Notes: a model not told the origin generated them from the letters alone. Shown: positions 16,092 through 23,227, numbered from the stretch's first letter. The stretch is 23,227 nt of DNA from Nitrospirota bacterium (GCA_003228495.1 QIDY01000183.1:1-23227), one strand, 5' to 3'. Numbers and translations are program-made.

Positions 16092-16559
16092 GTGACGGGG
16101 TTCAAGAACGTTGAAGACACATCCCATTCGTGGCTTTCTCTGGCATTAGTCGCAACGCAATTTTTGTTGATCGTGCTGATCATGTTTGCCGGTCCGCTGT
16201 GGCCGACCCATTGGGGGTCGAAAGGAATGATGGTCTTGGGAGGAGTCACCGCGCTTTGGGCGTTTCTAGCAATGGGTCTGCGAAACCTTCGGGCCTTCCC
16301 GGAGATTCCTCAACATGGGCGGTTGGTTGTCCGTGGGCCCTATCGTTGGGTGAGGCACCCCATGTACACCAGTGTGTTGTTGATCACGCTGGCATGGATG
16401 GTTGAGCATCCGCTGCCATTTCGAGTGGCCTTGTGGGTAGGGCTGGCGATGACCCTATGGGTCAAACTTCAGTATGAAGAGCAACTGTTGCTTGCCCGGT
16501 TTCCCGTATATGAAGAGTACCGAATGCGAACAAAGCGTTTAATCCCTTTTCTTTTCTAG
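16092..16559 (+). CDS. Isoprenylcysteine carboxyl methyltransferase family membrane protein
   Basis: 155-residue integral membrane protein with about four hydrophobic segments. The C-terminal half carries the family signature of SAM-dependent membrane methyltransferases: RGPYRWVRHPMYTS (81-94) followed by YEEQLLLARFPVYEEY (128-143) and a basic tail. Members methylate lipids, isoprenoids or prenylated groups; bacterial substrates are mostly unknown, so no substrate is named. GTG start at 16092 with GGAGG about eight bases upstream. The stop codon TAG (16557-16559) is the first part of a long palindromic repeat, so the last residues of the protein border or derive from that insertion. Confidence 0.85.
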   Translation: MTGFKNVEDTSHSWLSLALVATQFLLIVLIMFAGPLWPTHWGSKGMMVLGGVTALWAFLAMGLRNLRAFPEIPQHGRLVVRGPYRWVRHPMYTSVLLITLAWMVEHPLPFRVALWVGLAMTLWVKLQYEEQLLLARFPVYEEYRMRTKRLIPFLF

Positions 16560-16724
16560 GAGCCCGTCTGAGATTAGACTGATCTACTGCAGTTGTGCCG
16601 GATTTGGCCAGATTGTCCGATCCTTTTCGTTCAATAGTCACCACTATTCGCCTCAAATGATCGAACAATCTGACTCAACCCTGCACAACCTCGTGACGAT
16701 CACTAATCTCGGACAGGCTCCTAG
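16556..16724. repeat. 169-base near-palindromic element
   Basis: Outer arms are 22 bases with two mismatches (16556-16577, starting CTAGGAGCCCGTCTGAGA, against 16703-16724). Further in, GTTGTGC pairs with GCACAAC, and AGATTGTCCGATC pairs with GATCGAACAATCT with one mismatch. The tip is a perfect AATAGT-CACC-ACTATT hairpin (16633-16648) whose centre coincides with the centre of the outer arms, so the whole unit is one long imperfect hairpin. There is no open reading frame inside. This looks like a MITE-like or family-specific intergenic repeat, not a terminator. Confidence 0.85.
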
Positions 16725-16787
16725 AGCGGATTATGCCAACGGAATGGTTAAACCTAGAAATGGCCGTTGAGCGCGAAAAGAAATGTT

Positions 16788-17651
16788 TTACGGAGATTGT
16801 TTCTTGGTTGCAAGGATAGTGTGTGCCTTTTGGCTGGCTTCTTTGACGAGAATACCCATTTTCGGATGAGAGGGTTCCAAGTCTACGGGAAAACCATATT
16901 GGCGTAGCCGCTCACTGGCCACCTGTCCAATAGAGGCCACCATCATATGGGCAAGTACGTTTTGCAATTGCTTGATGGCTGTGCCGTCTCTCAACACTTT
17001 GATCATGTGATCCACTTGGACAGCATTGGTAATTAACAAAACCGGGATTTCCCCTTTCAACATTTGCTGAAGAAGCTGTTGGAGCGGGTGTAGATCGTCC
17101 GGCATGGTCCAGCGATAGACCGGTACGGGTGTGACGTGCGCCCCCCTTTGTCTGAGGCTTTCTAACAATTCGGGGTTGCTGACTCCATATTCCTGCACGG
17201 CCATTCGCTTCCCCGTCAGTCCTTCCGGGTAGGATTCATCCAAGGCATGGAGAATATCTCTCCACGTATTGGGTTCCGGGACTTGAATCTGCGGGTGCAG
17301 GCCGAGAGATTTTACGACTCCCGAAGGCTTTGGGCCGCGGACGACAAGAACCGTTTTCTCTAACGCGTCCTTGATGGCATCAAGTGGAAACCGGGTCTCC
17401 AGGATATCTATTAAGGTTCGACAGCCGACTCCGGTCAATAAGACCATTAAATCAACCTTTCCAGAAAGAAGTGTTTCGCCAAAGGCCAGAGCTTGAGGGT
17501 GCTCAGAAAGAGGAAGTTCTCGCATAGAGGGGGCGACAACAGGGATGCCACCATGGTGGGTGATTAGTCGTTCCATCTTGGGGGCCATTCGGCTTTCAAG
17601 AGCACCTACGCGGAGACCTTGAAAGCCGGTTTTAGATTGTTCTAGTTTCAT
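16788..17651 (-). CDS. hemD: Uroporphyrinogen-III synthase family protein
   Basis: HemD cyclises hydroxymethylbilane to uroporphyrinogen III, the branch point to heme, siroheme and cobalamin. The family is divergent in sequence. Here 287 residues show the bilobed layout, with GLRVGALESRMAPKMERLITHHGG at the start, VDLMVLLTGVGCRTLID, ALEKTVLVVRGPKPS, VPVYRWTMPDD, PVLLITNAVQVDHM and a C-terminal MVASIGQVASERLRQYG then FPVDLEPSHPKMGILVKEA. This end is typical for HemD. It begins 29 bases after the SUMF1 gene stop on the same strand and may be co-transcribed. No hemC or siroheme gene is beside it. The N-terminal 10 residues are not conserved and ATG at 17651 has no clear ribosome binding site. 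Confidence 0.85.
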   Translation of the reverse strand: MKLEQSKTGFQGLRVGALESRMAPKMERLITHHGGIPVVAPSMRELPLSEHPQALAFGETLLSGKVDLMVLLTGVGCRTLIDILETRFPLDAIKDALEKTVLVVRGPKPSGVVKSLGLHPQIQVPEPNTWRDILHALDESYPEGLTGKRMAVQEYGVSNPELLESLRQRGAHVTPVPVYRWTMPDDLHPLQQLLQQMLKGEIPVLLITNAVQVDHMIKVLRDGTAIKQLQNVLAHMMVASIGQVASERLRQYGFPVDLEPSHPKMGILVKEASQKAHTILATKKQSP

Positions 17652-17680
17652 ATGGCTGGGCTAGAAAAATAGATTCTTAG

Positions 17681-18553
17681 TTAGGGAGTAGCCGGAGTTG
17701 GGATGTTCTGTGCGCATCGAAACCCGGTGGAATTATTTCGATCAGTTGGTAGGCTTTTAATTCGAGTGAACACTCGCATTTGAGGAGTCTCGCCCTGCCA
17801 GCCTGAGCTGCGGAGCGCTTTGTACTTACCGGTCTCCGGACCTTTGGGATTGTGCGTCGGGCTGTGTGAGTAGTAATCAACTTGATACCAATCTGCGACC
17901 CATTCCCAGACATTACCAGCCACATCATACACGCCATAGGGACTTTTTCCTTTTTCATATATCCCGACTTGAACCAAGGTGGATTCCCCGCGCCAGCCGA
18001 GCTGATTGAAATTCGCATGCTCTGTTGTCGGCTCGACATCGCCCCAGGCAAATCGCCAATCGTTGGGCCCCTTGGCCGCCTTTTCCCACTCGGCTTCGGT
18101 CGGGAGCCGTTTCCCCGCCCAGCCACAATATGTCTCGGCATCAAACCAGTCCACATTAATGACCGGCAGGTCGGTGACCGACTCCGGCATCATATTCCCT
18201 TTCCATAATCCCTTGGTGGGATCCGTGGGATGCTGAGGGACACGATGACCGGTTTCCGTCACAAATTGCAGATACCGCCCATTGGTGACTTCGTAGATGT
18301 CCATATAAAAACTGTCCACGAACACCTCATGATTGGGACGTTCGTCAACGCCGCCATCCCGCGCAGCTTTGGGTACGCCCATTGGGAAAGGCCCCTCTGG
18401 GATCAAGACCATTGATGCACCGTCTTCCCCGGTGAGAGTTGGTGACAAAGACTCGGGAGCCTGTGCTATCCCCTTTCCATTCAAAGGTAACATGATCAGT
18501 AAAAGTCCAAGTGTGATGGACTGTATCCTTCGTGCGAATACCAGTTGTGACAT
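17681..18553 (-). CDS. Exported SUMF1/formylglycine-generating-enzyme-like protein
   Basis: 290-residue exported protein with a signal peptide (about 1-31, ending GKGIAQA) and a SUMF1 (FGE-sulfatase) domain over most of the rest: MVLIPEGPFPMG, VDSFYMDIYEVTNGRYLQF, LPVINVDWFDAETYCGWAGK, RLPTEAEWEKAAKG, SPYGVYDVAGNVWEWVADWY, and a C-terminal STGFRC. The usual catalytic region reads LRSSGWQGETPQMRVFTR and has no cysteines where true formylglycine-generating enzymes carry two, so I infer it does not make formylglycine. It may be a binding or scaffold protein. The frame is open to 18616, but ATG at 18553 has an AAGGAGGG site nine bases upstream and gives a proper signal peptide. hemD follows after 29 bases. 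Confidence 0.88.
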   Translation of the reverse strand: MSQLVFARRIQSITLGLLLIMLPLNGKGIAQAPESLSPTLTGEDGASMVLIPEGPFPMGVPKAARDGGVDERPNHEVFVDSFYMDIYEVTNGRYLQFVTETGHRVPQHPTDPTKGLWKGNMMPESVTDLPVINVDWFDAETYCGWAGKRLPTEAEWEKAAKGPNDWRFAWGDVEPTTEHANFNQLGWRGESTLVQVGIYEKGKSPYGVYDVAGNVWEWVADWYQVDYYSHSPTHNPKGPETGKYKALRSSGWQGETPQMRVFTRIKSLPTDRNNSTGFRCAQNIPTPATP

Positions 18554-18765
18554 CTCTTGCTCCCTCCTTGAGGCCCTTAGGCTAATGTTTGTGATCTCTT
18601 TCCAAGAAAATACCATATTTATACTGCAATCATGAACTTGCTCCCTTCAAAGGTCCTGGGTATGATGCCAGACGGTCTATAAGAAATTAGTAAGAGGAAA
18701 AAAGGGAAGCGAGAAAAAATGAACGGCAATACTTAAATTAAGCTGTCATTAATGCTACCTGTGTG

Positions 18766-19173
18766 ATGAATAACACAAGAAAAACGCAAGGTTTACGACA
18801 TTTAGCCCTCCGAGTACGCGATGTGCAGGTCTCTCAGGCCTTTTATGAACGGCTATTTGATATGAAACTCGTGTGGCAACCCGACCCGGAAAATGTCTAT
18901 CTCAGTACCGGGGTTGATAATCTCGCGCTTCATCAAATTTCCGATGAAGAACGGAAGCAGTTCAAACAATCTCCGGTTGATCCGTTGGATCATTTGGGAT
19001 TTTTGATGGATTCGCCGGAAAGTGTCGAAGCCTTGTTTCAGGAAGTATCAGCGCAAGGGGTGACGATTGTGAAGCCGCCTAAACAACACCGTGACGGCTG
19101 TTTCTCTTTTTACTTGGCAGATCCCGATCACAACACAATCCAAGTTTTATTCGAACCCTCGGTCCAGCTGTAG
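18766..19173 (+). CDS. VOC (glyoxalase/dioxygenase) family protein
   Basis: 135-residue single-domain VOC protein (two beta-alpha-beta-beta-beta modules). LRHLALRVRDVQVSQAFYERLFDMKLV opens the first module with a metal-ligand His, LDHLGFLMDS opens the second with another His, and FYLADPDHNTIQVLFE ends it with the usual Glu. These ligands suit a divalent-metal enzyme such as a glyoxalase, dioxygenase or thiol transferase; the substrate cannot be told from sequence. ATG at 18766 is preceded by a GTG at 18763; no strong ribosome binding site is seen. A possible TATGAT -10 box lies at 18661-18666 with a poor -35. It is divergent from the SUMF1 gene. Confidence 0.85.
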   Translation: MNNTRKTQGLRHLALRVRDVQVSQAFYERLFDMKLVWQPDPENVYLSTGVDNLALHQISDEERKQFKQSPVDPLDHLGFLMDSPESVEALFQEVSAQGVTIVKPPKQHRDGCFSFYLADPDHNTIQVLFEPSVQL

Positions 19174-19310
19174 GAAGAAGTGAGAAGTGTCTAAAGTGAG
19201 GAGTGAAAAGTAAAAAGTGAGAAGTTTCAGAAAACAGCCTGCCCCGCCCCTTCACCCATTTTCTTTTTTCTTCGCTCCTTACGCCTCACCTCTGACTCCT
19301 CGCGAATATG
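19174..19310. repeat. Purine-rich / pyrimidine-rich inverted tract
   Basis: Right after the VOC stop comes a purine-rich stretch (about 19174-19235) with repeats of GTGAGAAGT, GTGAGGAGT and GTGAAAAGT. It is followed, after a short GC-rich spacer, by a pyrimidine-rich stretch (about 19248-19306) with CTCCTTACGCCTCACCTCTGACTCCTCG-type units. The two halves are loosely complementary. Degenerate 9-10-base GTGAGxAGT units suggest slippage-grown low-complexity DNA. It is not coding. Confidence 0.6.
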
Positions 19311-19340
19311 GGATAGACCTTTTCGAATAAGGTAGTCGAT

Positions 19341-20957
19341 ATGAATCCCTGGAATACTATTGATGCCAACCTCTTTGTTGGGCTGAACCCCTGGGTGTGG
19401 GCGCAGTTGGAAAGTGCTGAACCGCCTGGCCCATTTCCCTTTTTAGGGGGAGTCGACCCGGAGGTAGTCGGTAGTCTTCACCAAGTCCATGGGATCATGA
19501 TGAGTGGGATCGAGACGGCGATTAGCGACATCATAGCCAAACGCATGTCTCTCGATGATCCACAGATCCCGCGTCGTTTGGAAGATGCCTATGCGGAAGT
19601 CGTGGCCTCTCGCCCGGCGTTACAGCAGCATATTCAGTGTGGACGAAAATCCGATGGAACATTTCATTGGACCTTTCCCAAAAATCCTATCGCGTCGGAT
19701 ACGATGACGTATGGAGGGTTACGAATTTTCAACGCGGTTACACATCAAGCCATCCCGTTTGGATTTGAGCGACCCATCGGGCCGAAGGTCGGACATTTTT
19801 TAGGCTTTCTCACTGGACGACATACTATGGGTGAAATTCAGACCGTGGCCCAAGCGAGCGGACGAGATCTTGAGCAGCAATTCCTTCGTCTCTTTACGCT
19901 GTTACAAGATCATGATTGTTTTGCGATCGCTCTCAAATCATCGGTGGAGGAGCATTGGCGGCGGGTCACGGGAGATCAAAATGTCGTGCATTTGGGTCAT
20001 GCGGCTCTTATGTACCGTCACCAGGAAAATTTTATTTGGTTCGATCCATGGCTCATGCCGTGGTTTGCCGAGTCGCCGGTACCCTCGTTGTGGGGCAACT
20101 TGCTTCCTAGGCCAACGGCCGTTTTCTTGACGCATGACCATGACGATCATGTCGATCCCCGCACGCTCTACCATTTGCCGAAAGATGTGCCAATTATTGT
20201 GCCCAGCCGCCGCAACGGCACAGTCTTTCATTATGATTATCTTTCGTTGCTCAGGGAATTAGGATTTACTCAGGTCAAAGAACTAGCCCATGGGGAATCG
20301 TGGCGAGTGGGCGATGCCCAGATCGTGTCAGTCCCGTTTTATGGGGAAGATCCCTGCGATGTGGAACTGCCGCGCAATTGTTATTTAATTGTCGACCGTG
20401 GCCGGAATGTGCTGGTCCATGCCGATAGCGGTCCCACGAACGACGGGCGCTCCGCGCTTCAGAATCAGGTCATGGAGAAGCTGGTGTCGCAATACGGCCC
20501 CATTCCTCTGGTTTTTGCCTCGCAGCAGCAACTCAAAGAAGTTCGAAGTTATGCCGCCTATGCGTGTCTCTCTCCGCCTGGGCAATGGCTAGATGTGGGA
20601 GAAAACGGCTTTCTCACGAATGGGTATCTATCGGATTTGTGCCAGTCGGCACATGCGAAACAGTTTGTCTCCTATGCCACTGGGGGTGCCGATTGGTATC
20701 CTGATCATTTGTCGTTTATGTTTAGTGGGCGAAACCCGGCTCGAACAGCCTTGCTGACAGCCAATTGGGATCCGCCGGATGGTCTCAGACAAGAATTGGA
20801 GCCGTTTGGTTGTCGCTATCACCATGGTCAGGCCTTTGATGTGTTTCAACCGGCTCCTCAAGGAGAAACCACGATCCACCACCTTTCCGACCAATTGGCT
20901 CCGATGACACTCTTTCAATTAGATCACAAGGCCCCGACATTTTTAAGAAATGCTTAG
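19341..20957 (+). CDS. Metallo-beta-lactamase-fold protein with N-terminal PqqD-like region
   Basis: 538-residue protein. From about 214 to 480 it has a metallo-beta-lactamase fold of the UlaG-like kind: VVHLGHAALMY...FIWFDPWL, then the metal-binding LTHDHDDHVD (His265, His267, Asp269-His270), and LVHADSG with Asp362. The first ~210 residues match no enzyme I know; 147-195 (GPKVGHFLGFLTGRHTMGEI then QQFLRLFTLLQDHDCF) looks like a PqqD/winged-helix module of the type that binds peptides in RiPP pathways. Metal ligands look complete, so hydrolase or oxygenase-like activity is plausible; the substrate is unknown. ATG at 19341 with AAGG eight bases before. A RicT-type gene follows after 77 bases. 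Confidence 0.8.
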   Translation: MNPWNTIDANLFVGLNPWVWAQLESAEPPGPFPFLGGVDPEVVGSLHQVHGIMMSGIETAISDIIAKRMSLDDPQIPRRLEDAYAEVVASRPALQQHIQCGRKSDGTFHWTFPKNPIASDTMTYGGLRIFNAVTHQAIPFGFERPIGPKVGHFLGFLTGRHTMGEIQTVAQASGRDLEQQFLRLFTLLQDHDCFAIALKSSVEEHWRRVTGDQNVVHLGHAALMYRHQENFIWFDPWLMPWFAESPVPSLWGNLLPRPTAVFLTHDHDDHVDPRTLYHLPKDVPIIVPSRRNGTVFHYDYLSLLRELGFTQVKELAHGESWRVGDAQIVSVPFYGEDPCDVELPRNCYLIVDRGRNVLVHADSGPTNDGRSALQNQVMEKLVSQYGPIPLVFASQQQLKEVRSYAAYACLSPPGQWLDVGENGFLTNGYLSDLCQSAHAKQFVSYATGGADWYPDHLSFMFSGRNPARTALLTANWDPPDGLRQELEPFGCRYHHGQAFDVFQPAPQGETTIHHLSDQLAPMTLFQLDHKAPTFLRNA

Positions 20958-21034
20958 TAAAAGAGAAGATCTTTGGGGTATGATTACACCTCAGGAAAGA
21001 ACAAACCACCTTATCATGCTTGGGAGTATCAGTT

Positions 21035-21760
21035 ATGACACTGGAAACTGAGAATGATGAAACATATCCCGATCAGGTTATCGTGATTGGGGTCAAAGTG
21101 CGGGATTGGGGAGAAGTCAAGAAAACCCGGACAGACGATCCATCGGTGAAAGTCGGAGATTGGGTCCTGTTGAATTTAGATAATGATCACACGTTTGGAA
21201 AGGTTTATCTTCCTCCACAATATTTGCCCTTCAGCCCACCGATGCGGGCTATGCGGACGATTGTTCGCAAGGCGAATGAAGAAGACGAACGTGGCATTGC
21301 CCGCCAACAGCGGTTGGTGCAAGAAGGCCATGACTTTTGCCTGGAAGTGATTGAATCCTTAGGTTTGGAGATGAAATTGGTCGAAGTCTTTGGCTCTTTT
21401 TTACGGCGATCATTGACCTTTACCTATACTGCCGATGAACGTATCGACTTCCGGCAACTGGTAAAAGAGTTGGCGCGTCGCTTTGGATGCCGAATTGAAA
21501 TGCGGCAAATTTCCACACGTGAGGAAGCCGGGCGAATCAGTGGAGTCGATACGTGCGGATTGGTGTTATGTTGCGCGAGTTTTTTAACCGATTTCAAGCC
21601 GGTGTATCCTCGCGGTCGTGGAGATGGCCCGATAAGTAACATGGATAGCCACCGAATCGGAGTCTGCGGCCGTCTCAAATGTTGTTTGTTGTATGAAGAA
21701 GAAGGCTGGACGCTCACCCGGCGCAGGCCGCCAGAGTTAATTCATCCCGGGAGGCGGTAG
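21035..21760 (+). CDS. PSP1/RicT-type iron-sulfur regulatory protein
   Basis: 241-residue PSP1-domain protein. In Bacillus subtilis the homologue RicT (YaaT) joins RicA and RicF in a complex that carries [4Fe-4S] clusters and helps RNase Y process RNA; elsewhere the role is unclear. The signature is a C-terminal cysteine set: VDTCGLVLCCASFLTDFKPV and GVCGRLKCCLLYEEE, six cysteines in two CGxxxCC groups, preceded by the RQISTREEAGRISG segment that is highly conserved in PSP1. The N-terminal part carries the PSP1-typical IGVKVRDWGEV...VKVGDWVLL start. The frame opens with TTG at 21020, but ATG at 21035 has a GGGAG site about nine bases upstream. RicA and RicF partners are not in the window. Followed by a DsrE-like gene. 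Confidence 0.88.
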   Translation: MTLETENDETYPDQVIVIGVKVRDWGEVKKTRTDDPSVKVGDWVLLNLDNDHTFGKVYLPPQYLPFSPPMRAMRTIVRKANEEDERGIARQQRLVQEGHDFCLEVIESLGLEMKLVEVFGSFLRRSLTFTYTADERIDFRQLVKELARRFGCRIEMRQISTREEAGRISGVDTCGLVLCCASFLTDFKPVYPRGRGDGPISNMDSHRIGVCGRLKCCLLYEEEGWTLTRRRPPELIHPGRR

Positions 21761-21834
21761 TCCATGCAAGCAGAGGGACGGCTCATGAGTCCGTTCAGGT
21801 CATTCCACATTCAAGAATTGGAGCCATCACCTTC

Positions 21835-22278
21835 ATGAGTGCCGAATTGGTAGACGATGAGACATCGAAAGCGCGGTTTGTCATTTACGCCCACAATGCG
21901 ACCTACGATAAATTGCATCAAGTAGCAACACTGGGACTGACTGCGGCTGCTATGGGAAAAGATGTGACCGTAGTTTTGCTCTTTTGGACGATCAAGAAAT
22001 TAGCCGAAGGACGGTTGAACGACTTAGATTTCCCCCCAGAATATGCCGACCAGGCTCCTGAAGTTGCTCGTTTAATTCGGGAACGCAAGGTTCCGTTAAT
22101 TTCAGATATGTTCAAGGAAGCCAAACAAGTTGGTCACTTCAAGCTCGTGGCCTGTAGTGCTGGGCTGGAATATATGGACGTGAATGCCCAAGCGGTGGCT
22201 GATAGGGTTGATGAAGTGATGGGACTCCCTGCCATCCTGGCCGCCTGCACCGGAGCCGAAACCACCCTGTTTATATAG
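21835..22278 (+). CDS. DsrE/DsrF-like small sulfur-relay-type protein
   Basis: 147-residue single-domain protein with the alternating beta/alpha pattern of the DsrE/DsrF/DrsH family: RFVIYAHNATYDKLHQVATLGL (first strand and helix), DVTVVLLFWTIKKLA, VPLISDMFKEAKQVG, and FKLVACSAGLEYM with a Cys at 107 near the usual active-site place, ending LPAILAACTGAETTLFI with Cys138. The family includes persulfide carriers in sulfur oxidation and tRNA thiolation, and also members of unknown role; the partner cannot be named here. Start ATG with GGAG eleven bases before. It lies 74 bases after the RicT-type gene on the same strand, so co-expression is possible. Confidence 0.85.
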   Translation: MSAELVDDETSKARFVIYAHNATYDKLHQVATLGLTAAAMGKDVTVVLLFWTIKKLAEGRLNDLDFPPEYADQAPEVARLIRERKVPLISDMFKEAKQVGHFKLVACSAGLEYMDVNAQAVADRVDEVMGLPAILAACTGAETTLFI

Positions 22279-22391
22279 ACAGACGCCAGTTGAGGAACTG
22301 TTGAATAATTAGGGAGGTTCGTTGAGCGGTTTGGTGCTGGCCCTCATTTCATAAAAACAGCGCAGGATACCCCCTCTTGCTGGCGCGGGTC

Positions 22392-22424
22392 TAATGTTTT
22401 GGATGTATCCGAGTTCAAACATTA
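22392..22424. repeat. Nested inverted repeat upstream of the orphan gene
   Basis: TAATGTTT (22392-22399) and AAACATTA (22417-22424) are a perfect 8-bp inverted pair, with GGAT-GT-ATCC (22401-22410) nested inside. It lies about 43 bases before the start of the next gene, so it could be an operator or a leader hairpin. Confidence 0.5.
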
Positions 22425-22466
22425 CCGGATCAATCATTCAATGACCTTCCCCCAGGTAACCCTTTT

Positions 22467-22943
22467 ATGCCATTAAGAATTCTTTCATTTTTCAGTGAGG
22501 GTGTAACCTGGCGGGTTGCTCAGACCCGGGAAGGCTATTACCATCGAGAACTCTCAGGCATGCCGGAGTGGCTAGCGGGTCTTCCTTCCGATATAACCTT
22601 TGATGTTGTGGAAAGTACGTTCCAGCAATTTTCTTCCAAAGAATATCCCCTGAACCCTTCAACCCTTTCTTTTAAATTGACCTACCGAGTAGGACAGTCT
22701 AATGTTGAATGCTTTATTTTTTCCTCGCCCGAAGGCGACCCTATTTCGGTCAAAATTCCCCCTACCACCTTCGCAGCCCTACAACAGGCCTTTCCGTCTG
22801 AAGCTATCCCGCGCATGCGCCTCGCCCGCCTCGCAGTTCAACAGGCTATCAACTTGGGATTTCCCAGTGTCGAACTGCATCCGGATACTCCATTGTATGA
22901 ATCCGTCCGATCTCAGCTAAAAAAACCAATCCCTAAATTGTAA
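22467..22943 (+). CDS. Orphan protein of unknown function
   Basis: 158-residue protein I do not recognise. It has no signal peptide, membrane segment or metal motif. The first third (GVTWRVAQTREGYYHRELSGMPEWLAGLP) and the middle (TLSFKLTYRVGQSNVECFIFSS) look like beta-rich, soluble sequence; the end (PRMRLARLAVQQAINLGFPSVELHPDTPLYESV) looks like a helix-strand unit. Start ATG at 22467 is preceded by AGGTAA seven bases upstream. Base and codon use look like the neighbours, so I take it as a real gene. It lies 188 bases after the DsrE-like gene and is followed directly by a very long palindromic region. Confidence 0.7.
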   Translation: MPLRILSFFSEGVTWRVAQTREGYYHRELSGMPEWLAGLPSDITFDVVESTFQQFSSKEYPLNPSTLSFKLTYRVGQSNVECFIFSSPEGDPISVKIPPTTFAALQQAFPSEAIPRMRLARLAVQQAINLGFPSVELHPDTPLYESVRSQLKKPIPKL

Positions 22944-22948
22944 AGGGC

Positions 22949-23173
22949 TCAACTTGTGCCTACGCCTTTTACTTAAACCAAAGCGGCAGTTGGGCGCGAA
23001 AAAGCTGTGCAAGCAATTGATGTGCATAGGGAATGTACAAATTGCGTGGTCACCTTTTGGGTGATGAGTCAATTTTTACATTTCCTAGGTGCGTCAAGGG
23101 GTTGTGCAGACTTTCGTGATTCAACTGCTGTTTTTAGGTTTAACAAGGAAGCGGTCGTGGAGACTGTTTGAAG
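22949..23173. repeat. ~220-base imperfect palindrome at the window end
   Basis: Arms run outward from a central CACC-TTTT-GGGTG loop (23051-23063). TAGGGAATGTACAAATTG (left, about 23027-23044) pairs with CAATTTTTACATTTCCTA (right, about 23070-23087) with two mismatches. Then GCAGTTG (22986-22992) pairs with CAACTGC (23122-23128), and TTAAACC with GGTTTAA further out. All pairs share one centre near 23056. No reading frame is seen in these 284 bases. The element begins within about ten bases of the orphan-gene stop. Confidence 0.75.
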
Positions 23174-23227
23174 TTTTGTGTGGCGCAACCGATAAAGAAG
23201 GCACCGCTTCCCGCCTCCAATCACTGG

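Noticed and set aside
1..23227. tRNA genes, CRISPR arrays, transposases or phage genes.
   Set aside because: I found no TΨC-loop/acceptor-stem pattern, no regularly spaced direct repeats and no transposase or integrase motif in any frame.

Overview
The window is a chromosomal segment of a Gram-negative-like bacterium with roughly even base composition. It carries mostly housekeeping genes, with a few accessory genes and structured intergenic repeats. Gene content and style (larB/larC, an exported SUMF1 protein beside hemD, a DUF2914 membrane protein, a Lys/Ala-rich basic protein, and multi-armed palindromic intergenic repeats) fit the phylum Nitrospirota, probably a Nitrospira relative. This placement is inference from gene content and repeat style; no ribosomal RNA is present to settle it.

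Positions 1-674 carry rpmI and rplT on the plus strand, the end of the usual infC-rpmI-rplT cluster. Where most bacteria continue with a co-directional bacterial pheS-pheT, this genome instead has a convergent minus-strand operon. It reads larC (8391) > pdxA > rsmB > rpe > pheS > pheT (671). Spacing in it is tight: rsmB and rpe overlap by ATGA, and most other gaps are about 8-12 bases. The pheS and pheT products are archaeal/eukaryotic in architecture, not bacterial.

Positions 8578-10749 are an accessory patch. It holds an exported pentapeptide-repeat protein, a 666-base gap with a multi-armed palindromic repeat, and an exported protein with an Ig-like domain and an acidic tail. That last gene runs 47 bases into the 3' end of larB. 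gpsA and larB (minus, ATGA overlap) follow. larB and larC belong to one cofactor pathway (nickel-pincer nucleotide), but they lie about 2.3 kb apart and neither larE nor larA is visible.

Positions 12823-16559 hold a zinc-ribbon membrane protein, an exported peptidoglycan-binding-domain protein, a 53-residue histone-H1-like Lys/Ala-rich protein with a TTG start and its own strong terminator, a DUF2914 membrane protein, and a divergent isoprenylcysteine-methyltransferase-family protein. A 169-base near-perfect palindrome starts at the stop codon of the last gene.

Positions 16788-18553 hold an exported SUMF1-domain protein followed by hemD (minus strand). Positions 18766-22943 run on the plus strand: a VOC-family protein, a purine/pyrimidine-rich repeat, a large metallo-beta-lactamase-fold protein with a PqqD-like segment, a RicT/PSP1-type protein, a DsrE-like protein and an orphan protein. 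The last 284 bases hold no gene, but most of them form another very long imperfect palindrome.

No tRNA, rRNA, CRISPR array, transposase or phage gene was seen.
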